Shown here: piece after piece, positions 23,435 to 36,028 of the stretch
Layout: the number at the start of each line of letters is the position of its first letter
How positions within the stretch are numbered: position 1 is the stretch's first letter
Source of the DNA: Chamaecyparis obtusa
Lineage: Eukaryota; Streptophyta; Pinopsida; Cupressales; Cupressaceae
DNA length: 64,000 nucleotides
Assembly (NCBI GenBank): GCA_027943335.1
Contig: BSBK01002086.1
Span: 455,001-519,000 of the forward strand
Reading direction: 5' to 3'
The notes under the pieces: model-generated
What the model saw: the letters and a program-made list of their open reading frames with translations, nothing else
What the model was told of the DNA's origin: nothing
Databases searched by the model: none
Made by a program: the position numbers and the translations under genes

Positions 23435-24669
23435 TATTGGAATTATGGAAAGATGTGTATTGAGAGGGGAGGGGTGAATCAGTACCCTTAAAAAAATTTT
23501 AAACTGAATCTTTGTAAATATGAATATCACTAAATGATTGTATCATTTACATTTAACATACGTCAAAAACATAATTGAAATGTAAATGCATGTAATCTAA
23601 TCAATAAAGCATTTATGAAACTTCATACACATAACACTTGTATTTTTGTATCGTAGAAACCCTTGTTAGAAGGTAAAACTAAAGGTGGGGATGACACCCA
23701 CAAAGCTTCACTACTGCAATAACAAAGTTATTGGTTAAGGCTACAAAGATTTTGATCACTTTTGGTGATCTTACCTTGTTAGGAGTAACAATGAGATCAG
23801 TTTGATCTACCTAGTTAGAGGATTTTAGCAACACAATTAAGTGTGCACTCAGTTAAGAGATTTACAAAAGAACTATTAAGTTCACTCTGTTAAGAGATTT
23901 AAAATCTGCTACAATGGCTAAAGAGTAACAATATGATTTGATCTATAAATAGAAACTTAACATGCCTGATATTAAATCTGTAATGTACTTATCTATTATC
24001 ACCTTAATGTGATTGATCTTTTCTTTGAATTCTACTCGGTAGCCTTCTGAATCTGATAAACTATATGTTCTATTAATGCTTGTCAATCATAACCTTGTCT
24101 GATCTTCAGATGTCTTCCAATTTGGCAGCTAATACATGTGTGATTCTTGTCAAAATAACATATATACAAATTTTATATCAAACTGATCTGACCTAATTAG
24201 GGTTTAGACTCTATCTTAGAAAACGTAAGATCAACAATAGAAATGAATAACCTTGATCATCATAACATAGGAATCGTCAATAATTAAATCATTACATCCA
24301 TATTAAATTTTGTCTCGATCTTGGTAAATCATTTTCTAATCAGTGTAAACCATTTGTACTGTAGTTTGTGTCATTCCAAACTGCTATATTATTTATTGTT
24401 TCACTTGGTGTATATTGCATTCATCACTTGGTAATTAACTGATGCTCGGTTCATATGAATGCTGGAACTACTGTGTTTGGTACTCGGTGATCATCTGGCT
24501 CAGTAAGAGTGCTCGATCAAAACTATATTCAATTAACATAGTGATCTACCTTGTGTTTTGCTTGGTGTCTAGGCTTTGTGTATTGACCGATTGTCTTGTC
24601 TTGTCTCCTTTACCAACTATATGACTAAATGATACTAATGATACCCATTAATGCTCTATAGGAGTAACA
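23435..24669 (-). repeat. E4 5' LTR
   Basis: 1,235 bp, paired with 18349-19585. Its inner edge reads TATTGG where the partner has TGTTGG. Confidence 0.9.
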
Positions 24670-24730
24670 CTTTGATGCTAATATCTTTTGACAATTGTTT
24701 GTTTTGTTATTGATGAATGTTGCCATCAAT

Positions 24731-24745
24731 GGAAAAGGAGGAGAT
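24731..24745 (+). other. E1 polypurine tract
   Basis: GGAAAAGGAGGAGAT lies directly before the E1 3' LTR start TGTTAGAG. The 24670-24730 stretch is E1 3' untranslated sequence resumed after E4. Confidence 0.75.
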
Positions 24746-26045
24746 TGTTAGAGTATGAAGTTGATGCTATTGTTGTTGTTCTCATTAATATTTTTCACTA
24801 CTGTCAACATATCCGATGCATAGAGATGGTTCATTCATGACTTGGTTATTTTGGTGTATCGGTAGAAGTTTACATTGAAGGATGTGTTTTAAATATTTTT
24901 CCTTATCCATGTTGATGTTGGTCATATCTAGTGTGCAACATACTATGGAACATTTGTTTTGGTTTGGTCCTATCTTGGACGTGTTCATTTTTCTTCAATC
25001 GATGCATTTGAATTGTAACGTATAGATCCTATCCGTTGGTACCCAAGGTATCAAAGATTTTTTAGCGTGCTAATATGTGAGAGGTGTGCTATATTTATCA
25101 AGGTGGTTCATATTTCATTGCTTACCACTGCAAGAATGCTTCAGTGTGACCTATTTCAAATCAGTCTATGGCGACTTGGTTGTATGAATCAAGCAATATA
25201 AGAATAGTGATAATCTCAATTGTTGGTGTGGTGTTGGTATGTGAGTAATGTGTGAAGTGAATGTGGATCTAATAAGGGAAGATTTGTATGTTGATGGTTA
25301 TGCTAGTTGATGCAATTGATAGAAAATTGTTATATCATTTATGTATTACATAGTATTGGTGACAATGACTTCAGTGGTGGATTCTCCTTTAATTTCTATA
25401 TTATGGCGATGAGCCCATTTGTATTGGAAACTAGACCATGTGATCTTTTCTGAAGGGGCAATACAATACCACATGCATTCATATTGGGGGGTTTAAAATG
25501 GGCAAAAAAATGGTGTAATATATTGTCCAAACAAGGGGGAGGGATTTTTTTGGGGGGGGCATGGGGGTTTATATAGGAAAACGGGTGTGCAAGGTACTGG
25601 GTGGGTATTAGAGGGGGTGACAAAAAAGGAGTCAGGGGTAATATTTTTTAAAAAATAGGTAGATTCTTTAGTATACCATGAACACACAACTATGATTTAG
25701 GTTCACTAAGTGAATCCCTCATGAGCTAACCTTTCAAGTATTTATGGGTAGTCAGCCCAATTGACATTAAGCCAACCTGTAGTGAGGAAACTAATAGTAA
25801 GCCCTTGTAAAAATCACCTTAATCGAGGTTCATTTCATGAGAATTATCTTTTCCATAGTTTTTCCCAATTTTGGTTTCCACGTAAACTTTGGTGTTCATT
25901 GTGTTTATGGTTTTGTGATTTCATGTTTATATCTGTTATAAGTTTTTGATTGGTTTAAGTACTTACCAGTTTAGTAAAATTTTAAGCTTTTTTTTGTAAA
26001 AAATTGATTCACCCCCTACCCCTCAATTATTTGGCATGTTCAACA
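24746..26045 (+). repeat. E1 3' LTR
   Basis: It starts TGTTAGAGTATG after the purine tract and ends TTCAACA like the 5' LTR. It contains a G-rich block (about 25445-25735) that the 5' LTR lacks at the equivalent place. Confidence 0.8.
25484..25640 (+). repeat. G-rich segment within E1 3' LTR
   Basis: Long G runs occur on the plus strand, including GGGGGAGGG, then a T run, then GGGGGGGG, CAT and GGGGG at about 25533-25567, with more GGG runs around. This fits a G-quadruplex-forming sequence. It lies inside the LTR block missing from the 5' copy. Confidence 0.65.
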
Positions 26046-26399
26046 AAAAATAGATATTGGACATCTATAGTGACACATATTCAAAGTGTTGATAGTTGAA
26101 AGAAAGGAGACGTTCAAGATATGATTCTTAGTCTAATCTATAAGAGGAGGTATGTACAACAATTAAACTAATTATATAATGACAAGGAAATAATCGCAAA
26201 ATCAGCATATCACATAATCATGATTTACATGGGGAATACCCTTTTTGGAAAAGAAACCCACACTGTAAAGAAAATTAATGTATTATTCAATAGTAAAGTG
26301 TCAATTTTATCTAAAATCACCCTTATATCCTATACAATGTCATAAAAATTATATTGGACAATAATATACGATTTGTCCTCACATGAAAGGATGGGTATT

Positions 26400-27628
26400 T
26401 CACTATACACATGATTCTTTGATTATCATATAGAAGTAGAATAGTCAATGGAGGTAACCCGACATCTAAAAAAAAATCTCTTAAGCTATATGGATTCCTT
26501 GCAATCATGAGTATCTTCCATGTAAAATTTTGTAGTGGACAAGTGACCACAACCTACCCCTTACTCATTATACTAAGGTAGCCATTAAATGTAGTGTGAA
26601 TATATCCTCCAGGGGATCTTCTACTATAAACCTCCTAAACCCAATTAAATCCACAAATCCATGAATGATCATTAAGTGCTAGAGCCCTATGGAATTACCA
26701 TGACAAAAAATGGATTAATTAGAGGTAAATCAAAAATATATAAAGACACTTTTTACTAAATCTCAATATACTCATTCGATATTATCTATGAATTATCTCA
26801 AAACTTCTATTGCCTAAGAAATGTTTGGTCTAGTACATACCATAGCATATAGTAATCTCCCAATGACACTATAATAAGGTACTTGGTACATATCCTACAC
26901 ATCACTAAGTGCTAGTGCCCTATGGAACTACCATGATAACAAATGGGTTACTTAGAGGTACATCACAAATATATAAGGGCACTTTTCTCTACATCCCAAT
27001 GCAATCATTAAAGATTATCCAAAATTGGCTCAAGACTTACGTTTCTTGGGAAATGTCTAGTCTAGTACATACCATAGAATATTACAATCTCCTAATGGTA
27101 ATATTATAATTTATTTAGTCCATATCATCCATATCACTTGGATAAATTAGATACTTATCTATTGATAACTTAATCCTCATCAAAATAGGATCACATAATG
27201 GTCTATAAGATATCATGTCAAACCTCTCCACTATTGATTTCCCAAAATTTATCTATCCCAAATGACAAATATTTACTCTTGTTTGATCTCAATACCCAAG
27301 ATGAAAGTAGAAACCCCTATTTATTTTGTCTCAAACTATTTTAAAAGCTAAGACTTCACATCATAAATCATGTCCTTAATATTACCAAAAAGAACATATC
27401 ATCAATATGTAATGTGATAAAAAGGAAATGATAAGTATCAATCTTATAATAAATGTAATGAACTAATTGAAATCTCAAAAATATTAAATCCCAAAAAAAG
27501 GGAATCAAACTTTTATATCATGTTCTAGATGATTTTTTAAGACCATACAAAGATTTGTTCAACTTACAAACCAATTTTTTTTACCTTTTTCAAAATAACG
27601 CTTTGGTTTTGTCATGCAAATTGATTAC
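26400..27628 (-). pseudogene. H reverse transcriptase C-terminus and RNase H remnant
   Basis: On the minus strand VCKLNKSLYGLK is readable at about 27535-27570 and an IDDM catalytic-loop variant (LHIDDMFFFG) at about 27380-27415. The reverse transcriptase to RNase H linker GRLLYAMVCTRP occurs twice, once in each tandem copy (near 26830-26865, the other near 27070-27100). RNase H with STTKFYMEDTHDCKE is at about 26490-26540. Numerous stops are present. The family call is copia. Confidence 0.6.
26670..27115. repeat. Diverged tandem duplication, period 233 bp, in H
   Basis: CATTAAGTGCTAGAGCCC at 26670 and CACTAAGTGCTAGTGCCC at 26903 start two parallel copies. Both contain ATATATAA, AGTCTAGTACATACCATAG-type and ATCTCC blocks in the same order. 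Confidence 0.8.
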
Positions 27629-28977
27629 TGTTAGCATGAATGTTGATGGTATTCCTATAGAGGAGTATCCTAGCAATGGTAGAGGCATGCTACATTGGTG
27701 TTGCATTCATGATAGAGTTTGTCATTGATGACAACATATGTTATTGAATGGTTGATTAGAAGATTGCAGACAGGTTGCAGAGAATTGTACGAACACCATA
27801 CAATGAATCAAAATGTGCGCACTTAGAGGGAGACTCCTAATGATGTCTTGGGTCACCATCCTTGATCACATATGCTTATGATTTGATTGGATAGAGTTAT
27901 GACAAGTTTACTGTCAACTATTTTTCAGAAGGCAGAAACTGTGTTTTCACAGAGTTGATTGCAGAACTTTGTGGATAGCACTCCTGATTATTCAAGTTAT
28001 GATGTGTGAACATAGGTTTGTGTTGGACACTAGATGAAGAGCTTATTGTGATCATATGGATTCATGATCATACATGTGACGTCAAATATTTCATGTGCAT
28101 TGGCGAAGACCTATTTGAAGGCTGACTTGGAACATGTTTCAAGTAATATGATATGTGAACTTAATCAATGGATCTAAATGATTAATTGATGTAATTACTA
28201 TGTTGTAATATTGTAAAAGGTGTCGTGTGCATCTTCACATGGGTCCATTTGTATTTTGTAAATAGGATTTATCCTATGAAGGCTGACCCAGATTTAATTG
28301 TTGTAATTTGTATATAAGGATTGAAATCCTTGGAAAATAAGCATGGAACTACATATGTGAAATGCAGAGTGGAATGTGAGCTTAAGGATGCATTGGATAC
28401 TGTTGGAAGAATAGTAGTTATGCACTTGGGCACAAGGTGGAGATTGTTTGGTAGTATTTGAAGACTGGAAGTAGTTTCAGAACAAAATTATCTCAGACTT
28501 GAAGTTGGGAGGTTTGGAGAACCTAAGGGTGGCATTAACTCTCAAATCTCTTAATTAGGTTGATACATTGTATAACCCTAACAGGGTAATTGCCTCTAAT
28601 AGGGTTGGACTCCTAGCAGGGTAGATTCCTTAATTGGGATCACATTGTAAAAGAAACCTAACAATGGTTGTCCTTTAACCATGACCTTCCTATTGTAATA
28701 CTTGTCTCCTAACATGGTCATAACTATTAACAGGGTTATTATACCTATAGTGCAGATTTTTGTGGGTACCATCCCCATCGGGGTTTGTCCCTTAACAAAG
28801 TTTCCTCATAAACAACTATGGTGTTATGAGTTCTTCTATGCTTGTCTTTGTTGCATGGTTATTCATTTTTATGTTACATCTTATTAAGTTGGTTAAATAA
28901 TAAGAGGAAGTTTGAGAATTCAGTAAAATAATGTAACACTGATTCACCCCCCCTCTCAATGTTACCAAATCCTAACA
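27629..28977 (+). repeat. E5 5' LTR
   Basis: 1,349 bp, beginning TGTTAGCATGAATG and ending AAATCCTAACA. It matches 32734-33528 (first part) and 39470-39714 (last part). Confidence 0.9.
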
Positions 28978-28978
28978 A

Positions 28979-28991
28979 TTGGTATCAGAGC
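28979..28991 (+). other. E5 primer-binding site (initiator tRNA-Met)
   Basis: TTGGTATCAGAGC lies one base after the LTR end. Confidence 0.9.
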
Positions 28992-29036
28992 ATTAGGCCC
29001 TTGAAAGAAAAGATTAACAGTTTTGGGGAGATCAAG

Positions 29037-30435
29037 ATGGATTTGTAAATTTTGAAGAAGAATTATGAAATGGCCTTGGAATATGTGGGCATTTCTAATG
29101 TAGATAAAGTAGACCTAAATTAAAAACTAAGGAAGGTAGATGACTTCATCAAGAAGTTGAAGCAGCAGCTTGAGCATGAAAGAAAATTGAGAGATGATCT
29201 CATGGAAGCACAGACTGAGGAGTTAGTAGATCAAGATTTGATTAAGAAACTAAGACATGAAAGGGATTCCTTGAAGGATGAATTGGAGGTCACAAAATTG
29301 AACCTGATAAAAGAAATTGATGCTAAAAAGGAAGAAAAAGAAAAGTTGTAAAATGAACTATCAAATACAAGGGGTAGATTGTTGACTTTGGAGAATGAAA
29401 TGAGTGCACTAAAAAAAAGTATGACAAAGTAGAAAGATATTGCATCACCATTACTGGTGAATTTGATCAAACCAAAGGTCGCATAGAAAAACTTCATGAG
29501 AGCAGAAATAAATTAGATGAGAAAATCGACATGCAGAAGCCTGTTGGAGACATGAAAGGATTAGGATTTAATGAAAATCCTGATCAGAAGAAAGTTATAG
29601 TTGTGGTGAATCTTGATTCACCTAAGAAGTTAGATTATGAGGTTGTGATAGAAGAACCTGAGATACCTCTTTGGAGGGACAATGACAAGGACTGTAATCA
29701 CAAAGATCAATCAAAGAAACCAACTGCAAAAGGTATTCCTAAGTCCAAATTAATGGTTTTTGCTTTAATTTTTATTTATATGGACACAAGATAAGAGAAT
29801 ATAGAAAAACTGATATGAGATCTAGTAGACCCACATATGATCACTTGAATGATTTTATCAATAAATAGTAAGAGAAAAGTTTGAATGAGGCAAATATTGA
29901 AAAAGGCAAATGTAGTAAAAATATAGAGCATAGACAATCCAAGGATATAGAAACATGTAAAACAAATGATATTATGCAAGACAATGTTTCTAATTCCAGT
30001 AAGGATGAAGTGAACAAGATAGTGGAAGAGACTAAGAAACCTTTTACCAGACCTAGAAAGATTGTATGTTACAAATGCAATAACTTTGGCCATATTTCCA
30101 AGTATTGTAAATTGCAGATTGATTACAACCAATTAAGACCTAGGAAGAAGGTGACATGATTCAAATGTAAAAATGATGGACATGTTGCGAAGTACTGTAG
30201 ATTCAAATGGCCAGTGAAGAAGTCCTTAAGAACATTCATGAAAGAAAATGAGTTGAATGAAGAGGATAGACAACTAGCAGAACTAAAAATAGAATTTAAG
30301 GAGAAATGGGTCAAACATAATGAACTTGTAGAGTTTAAAGTTAAGAAAGGTATAGATCAGAGTGTGAGAATTCACAAGAGTCCCAAGAGTCTTATCGAAT
30401 CTTTGCTAGGGTGCATTTCTTCACCATACCTTTGA
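29037..30435 (+). pseudogene. E5 gag remnant with coiled coil and two zinc knuckles
   Basis: The frame opens with ATG at 29037 and has a stop within a few codons. A long charged coiled coil follows (KKLKQQLEHERKLRDDL, KLRHERDSLKDELEVTKL, 29145-29350). At about 30064-30105 there is an intact CCHC knuckle (CYKCNNFGHISKYC). A second at about 30160-30200 has lost its first cysteine (FKCKNDGHVAKYC). The frame changes several times. It would have been the RNA-packaging gag; the coiled-coil plus knuckle layout resembles the E4 gag-like protein more than the E8 gag. Confidence 0.6.
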
Positions 30436-30619
30436 TGAGTAGTGTATGCCTTAGGAGGAGCATGACAGATTAACACCAATTAGACACAGAGCCCTTATAT
30501 GGATGAGTTAAGCTATGCGAACTTCAAAATAGCTTAAATACTATGTTGTGGGATCTTAGACAATATCACATGTGTTTTAGAGATGTCTGTCAAAAGGTAT
30601 ACTAGTTTTATCCAACAGT

Positions 30620-32424
30620 AGTTTTTTGTAGCTTACCTAATGTTAGTTATTTCAAAAATTTTGGAAGTAAATGATACATTAAGAGAGATTAATGTATAGG
30701 AAAATTTGATGCTAGAGGTGATGAAGGCTTATTCCTCAGATACTCTACTAGAATTAAATCCTATAAATGCTACAATATGAGAACTATGCAGCTGATTGAA
30801 AGTGCTAATGTGAGAATAGATGAAAAGTTTCAAGTTAGAGAAAAATATTGTGGCTTTAACCCCTATTAGATTTATTTTGAAAATATGAATACAAATCAGG
30901 ACAATATGTAGACAAAAAAAAGTGAGAATGAAAGGAATGAAGCATCTCATGATGTTTTAGAAATTTACAATGGCATAAGTGTGGAGTTAAGGGAACAAAC
31001 CACACCCAAATATGTTCTGAGAAATAATCCTAAGGATCATATCATTGGTGACAACAACAAGGGAACTAGGACAAGATTACAAAATAGAGAAGAGATGTCA
31101 CAATCTACAAACGCCATTTTCTTGATCTCACAAGAAGAACCACAGTCCATAAATGAGGCATGCGGAGATGAATCATGGATCAAAGCCATGGAGGAAGAAC
31201 TTGAACAGATTTAGAAGAACAACACTTGGGAATTGGTCCCAAGGCCTAAAGACAAAAATGTGCTGGGAACCAAGTGGGTATACAGAAACAAGATGAATGA
31301 AGAAGACTCTATATGAGTTAAAACAAGCACCAAGAGCTTGGTATGAAAGATTGGACAAGTATCTGACTCATATGGGATTTAAGAAAGGTAATGTTGATAT
31401 CAATTTATACCTAAGAATCACCGAAGAAGGTATCTTGATTGTTGAAGTCTTTTTTGATGATATTATCTTTGGAGGAAATGATGAAATGAGCAATAAGTTT
31501 GCAAATGAGATGAAAAGTGAATTTGAAATGTCTATGATTGGGGAGATGAAATTCTTCCTTGGATTGTAGATCAGTCAAAATAAAGAAGGGATATTCATAT
31601 CTCAGACCAAATATCTTAAAAAACCATTGAATTTTTTTTGCATGGATGACAGTAAACCTGTTTGAACCCCTATGGTAAATGGAACCAAGTTGTCTTTGGA
31701 AGATGAAGCAAAGAATCTACCTCAGACAAGGTATAGGTCAATGTTTGGAGGTATTAAATATCTAACACACACTAGACGTGATATTGATAATGTTGTTGGA
31801 ATTATTGCAAGATTTCAAGATGACCTTAAAGAATCTCATCTTATGGTAGTAAAAAGGATATTCAGATATCTAAAGGGAACAATTAAGTTTGGTCTATGGT
31901 TTGATAGATCAAATGACTTTACATTTCATGCTTTCATTGATGCTGATTAGGTAGGGAATGTAGATGACAAAAAAAGTACTAGTGGAGGAGCATTCTTCCT
32001 TGGTAAAAGATTGCTTTCTTGGCTTAGTAAGAAGTAGGATTGCATTTCTTGGTCTATAGAAAAATCAGAATATGTTGTAGTAGCAATCAATTGTACATAG
32101 ATCATATGGATGAAGCAAACGTTGAAGGACATTGGTTCAGGTCTAAAAGATTCAGTTACTATCCATTGTGATAATAATATCACGGTAAATATGTCAAAGA
32201 ACCTTGTTATGCATTCAAAGACAAAACATATAGCAATAAAGTATCACTTCTTGAGAGATAAAGTAGCAGAGAAAGAAGTAAAGTTAGAATATGTGAATAC
32301 AAAGGAGCAAATAGAAGACATTTTCAAAAAACCTTTGCCTAAGGATAAATTTGAGTATTTAAGAGGCATGTTAGGGGTCATGTCGCAGCCTACTCTTCAG
32401 AAATTGATTCAGGAACTGCATTAG
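30620..32424 (+). pseudogene. E5 pol remnant lacking integrase core
   Basis: It starts in the integrase C-terminus (about 30655-30960, with a KFDARGDEG-like segment). The protease and the integrase catalytic core are missing upstream. The reverse transcriptase N-terminus (ALEELEQI-like, WELVPRPKDKNVLGTKWV) runs to about 31290. It then jumps by an internal deletion to [20 protein letters not shown] (31297 on), skipping the MDVK...HG region. The catalytic motif is altered to FFDDIIFGG (31447-31475). RNase H ends with KPLPKDKFEYLRGMLG at 32330-32370. It is a clearly dead copia pol. Confidence 0.75.
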
Positions 32425-32718
32425 TCCAGAAATATCAGAGTGTTATTTCATTCTCTAGACTACATGCTTGATACTTCTCCTATGGGGGAGTATATGTATT
32501 TGAGTTGAGTTACTAAGAACTCTTGGAAAGATAGTAACACCTTTGACATTGATGTCAATGGAGGAGAGAATGACACATGAAAAATAGTATAAGAGGATCA
32601 TCCTTTGGTGGATTTGATGATTGATGAAGAGGATTTGAAAAGATGTTGATGCAGATATAGTATAGACATGTTTGATATTTATGGAACTTAGACAGTTTTC
32701 ATCTATGTTCCCATCAAT

Positions 32719-32733
32719 GCCAAAGGGGGAGAT
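32719..32733 (+). other. E5 polypurine tract
   Basis: GCCAAAGGGGGAGAT directly precedes the 3' LTR start TGTTAGC. The 32425-32718 stretch is 3' untranslated sequence without a gene. Confidence 0.8.
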
Positions 32734-33528
32734 TGTTAGCATGAATGTTGATGGTATTCCTATGGGGGAGTATCCTAGTAATGGTAGAGGCATTCTACAT
32801 TTGTTGTGTGTTGCATTCATGACAGAGTTTGTCATTGATGGCAACATATGTTATTGACAGATTGATTAGAAGCTTGCAAACAGGTTGCACAGAATCAACA
32901 TGTGTGCACTTAGAGGGAGACTCCTAATGATGTCTTGGGTCACCATCCTTGATCGCATATGCTTATGAGTTGATTAGATAGAGTTATGACAAGTTTACTG
33001 GAAACTATTTTTCAGAAGGCATAAACTGTGTTTTCACAGAGTTGATTGCAGAACTTTGTGGATAACACTCATGGTTGTTCAAGTTATGATGTGTGAACAT
33101 AGGTTCATGTTGGATACTAGATAAAGAGCTTATTGAGATCATATGGAGTCATGATCGGACATGTGACATCATATATGGCATGTGCATTGGTGAAGACATA
33201 TTTGAACGCAGACTTAAAACATGTTTCAAGTAATATGATATGTGAGCTTAATCAATGGATCTAAATGATTAATTGATGTAATTACTATGTTTTAATATTG
33301 TAAAAGGTTTCGTGTGCATCTTTGCATGGGTCCATTTATATTCTTTAAATAGAATTTATCCTATGAAGGCTGACCCAAATTTAATTATTGTAATTTGTAT
33401 ATAAGGATTGAAATCCTTGGAAAATAAGTATGGAACTGCATATGTGAAATCTAGAGGTGAATGAGAGCTTAAGATTGCATTGGATACTATTCAAAGAACA
33501 ATAGTTGTGCACTTGGGCACAAGGTGGA
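32734..33528 (+). repeat. E5 3' LTR, first part
   Basis: It matches 27629 to about 28463, including CTTGGGCACAAGGTGGA. The match stops abruptly after 33528, where E6 interior sequence begins. Confidence 0.9.
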
Positions 33529-33539
33529 CATTTCCTTGC

Positions 33540-35610
33540 CAGAAGACACCGGTCAAGGCCACATGAAAGAGGAAGCAAGAAGAAGTAAAAACAAGAGCAA
33601 GGACAAGGTCTACAATAGTTTCTTCTCTGCCTCTAAAGAAAGGAGTTGTGAAAATTTCTAGACCCACTCCTACAAAGACATACCAAAAGAAAAAGAGAGG
33701 TGCACAAGCCATCTTCGAGCTACCTAAGAAGAGGAGAAAATTAATAAGGGCAAATGATGAAATTGATGAAGAAGATGAAGAAGAAGACCAAGACAAGTTC
33801 AAATTAGTTGTAAATAAGAATCCAACAATTGATGAATTAGCTAAAACAATAAAGGAAACTGGCGGTCTTAGCAACCCCAAGATGAGTCGGTATGTACATA
33901 TTTCTACTGAGGATAAAAAAATAATAGAAGAGGTTGTCATACAAATGATGGTCAAGTTTAAAAAGGTACCAGTTGAATTTGCAAAATATGTACGTAAGAG
34001 TTTGTATGAGAAAGTGTCTGCAAGATGGACTTATGCCTTGCACACTAAGAAAAATATGAGGGAACTCACTGATATTGGCTATGCCTACATTATCAGTTCT
34101 CAAGATTGAAGAAATGATGACACAGTATTCAAAGATATTTTTTAGTGAAAAGTAGAGCACTAAACATTATGGCGGGCAAACTTAAGGATGTTGATGAAAA
34201 CAATCAACTCTTATGGACTACAATTCTTACTGCCTGAGCAGAAGCTGATAAGTTGGTATTGGTAGTTGTACTTGAGAAGAAAAGAAAGAAGAAAGGTAAA
34301 GGTATACACTTGAATGATGTAGATCTAGCTACCAAGGAACCGATTGATCTATCTAACATTGAGGTACCAGACACTACCATTGCTATTGATTTTTATCTTG
34401 CAGGTTATAGAGAAGAGTACAAGGATCCTCCTGAGAAATTGGTAATAACAGGGACAAATGATGTACTTATTGAAGACATCACAAATGGAGATCCTGATGA
34501 TATCAAGGATGATGAAGATGTGAATATTACTATAGATACAAATGAAGAAACTATACCTACCGAGGCAGCAACAAGTGAGATACCGGGTGACTTACCAATT
34601 CTAGTACAAGCTATTGATATTCTATCATAGAAGGAACCTAAAGGCTCAACCCATGAGAAACAAAAAGATACAATAGAGGAACAAGGGACAATAGAACAGG
34701 GAACAATAGAGCAGAATACTTCCCATCAGCATGAGAAAATAGAGGCAGTATCACAAGCACCAGAGGAAAGTAAACCGGTAGAATCTACAATAGACACCAC
34801 CACCGACACCCAAGGACAAACCATTGAGACACCGGTCATCAGGAAACTTAAAGAGGAAAGTGTGTCTACCGAGCCCAAAAAGGTAAATCTAGAGACTAAA
34901 GCTCTAGTTCCATTTATCAAATCAGCAACACCAGAGAAGAAGAAGAAAATGAAACATGGAAAAGGATCAGTTACACTGGATGAAATTATTGAGATATCAG
35001 AGTGTGACCCTAGAACTTTAGACCCTGAGGAACTTAGAAAATATGGGGAATTGTGCACAAGGCTGCACAAGAAAAACTAAAGAAGGAGAGCAAAAGTAAA
35101 CAAATTCTAGAGGATGTTAGAGATATCCCACAACAAGTAGTTCTTGAGATCAATGTCAATGAAGATATTCCCATACTTGATTAACTTGCTTCTCTAACTA
35201 GTCACATTAATGCTCCAGACATAGATGCAGAAAAGAGAATAGAGGAAAGGACTGAAGCAAAAATATAATTGAAACTTACAGAAAGAATCAACTAAGAAGT
35301 CGCAATAAACAAGGTTAAGTTATTTGAGGTAATAACCGAGTTATAATCTATTACTCAAAAGATTATTCAAATTTTGTTTAAATTATGTACTATTGACCAG
35401 TTCATTTCCGAGGTCAATGAAAAGTTAAAGAAGTTGGATGAAGAAATCAAGGTCAGTGCCAATAACTCTCTCATCAAGCCAAATGCTTTTCACAAGCATA
35501 TACTAAAATTTTAAGAACTTAGGCGGTTGAGATCAGATTTGCGGAAGTGGGAAGATACTATAAGTGACTAGGTCACCAAGCTACAAGTCAAGTTGCTTCC
35601 CCATCTCTAA
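33540..35610 (+). pseudogene. E6 copy of the unknown E4/E6 protein
   Basis: Segments 33648-34109, 34253-34630 and 34862-35080 carry the blocks seen in E4: an acidic run (DEEDEEEDQDKFK), VVNKN, SRYVHISTED, a VPVEFAKYVRK segment, RWTYALHTKKN, LPILVQAIDI, KHGKGSVTLDEIIEI and LRKYGELCT. Stops and frame changes separate them. The product is lysine- and glutamate-rich; basic RKKRG-like runs near the start could be nuclear-targeting or RNA-binding. I do not recognise the family. Similarity to 19976-21890 is at protein level over the whole length. Confidence 0.55.
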
Positions 35611-36013
35611 ATAATAGAAAGACATGAAGAAAAGGCAAAAGCTTTAGTTTCCAACCCCCAATATTTCAATTCTAGAGAATATTTTTGACATGCATGCACA
35701 AGTCGGTCTTGAGCACATTGCTCTTGACAACTTGAAAGAGGAATGGGAAAACCTCTTAGCATCTTTACAGAAAATCCACAAGTACATTTTTTATAAGTTA
35801 TAAGTACATCTTTCTATTTTTGGCATTAATTTCAAAAGGGGGGGAAATCATGTATATGCCACTATGCACTTTACACTACCGAGAGCATGCACAAAGGGGG
35901 AGTCAGTATATAGAGTTAGAGTATATAGTCAATATATATGGGGTTAGCATATTTTTGAGTTTGTATATATTTATGAGTTAGTCAGTACATATACATAAGG
36001 TTTTGATACTAAT

Positions 36014-36028
36014 TCCAAAGGGGGAGAT
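36014..36028 (+). other. E6 polypurine tract
   Basis: CCAAAGGGGGAGAT immediately precedes the LTR start TGTTATCTC, like the E4 tract. The region 35610-36013 is 3' untranslated and contains no gene. Confidence 0.8.

Larger units (their letters stand above)
18349..24669 (-). mobile_element. E4: non-autonomous copia-like LTR element in E1 3' region
   Basis: LTRs of about 1,236 bp (18349-19585 and 23435-24669) flank a 3.85-kb interior. On the minus strand a tRNA-Met primer site (TTGGTATCAAAGC, 23421-23433) follows one LTR and a purine tract (19586-19598) precedes the other, which starts TGTTACTCC. The flanking bases ATTTG and CTTTG are a 5-bp target duplication with one mismatch. The interior has two minus-strand coding regions, a coiled-coil, zinc-knuckle gag-like frame and an unrecognised charged frame. 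No protease, integrase or reverse transcriptase is present. E6 (33529-37276) is a second, truncated member of the same family. Confidence 0.85.
2327..26045 (+). mobile_element. E1: Ty1/copia LTR retrotransposon, nested and degenerate
   Basis: A sense-strand copia element can be followed through two later insertions. Order: partial 5' LTR (2327-2765), primer-binding site complementary to initiator tRNA-Met (2767-2779), gag and protease (2846-3946), insertion E2 (3947-15347), integrase, reverse transcriptase and RNase H (15353-18172), insertion E4 (18349-24669), polypurine tract (24731-24745) and 3' LTR (24746-26045). Reading across the E2 insertion restores the usual copia order from the protease region into the pre-integrase region. 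The domain order integrase before reverse transcriptase is diagnostic of copia. Many stops and at least one frameshift make it inactive. The left LTR matches the right only from about 2327, so its first 0.85 kb or so is missing. Confidence 0.85.

Noticed and set aside
33491..33955. 154-codon minus-strand frame
   Set aside because: Shadow of the E6 lysine- and glutamate-rich frame on the plus strand.
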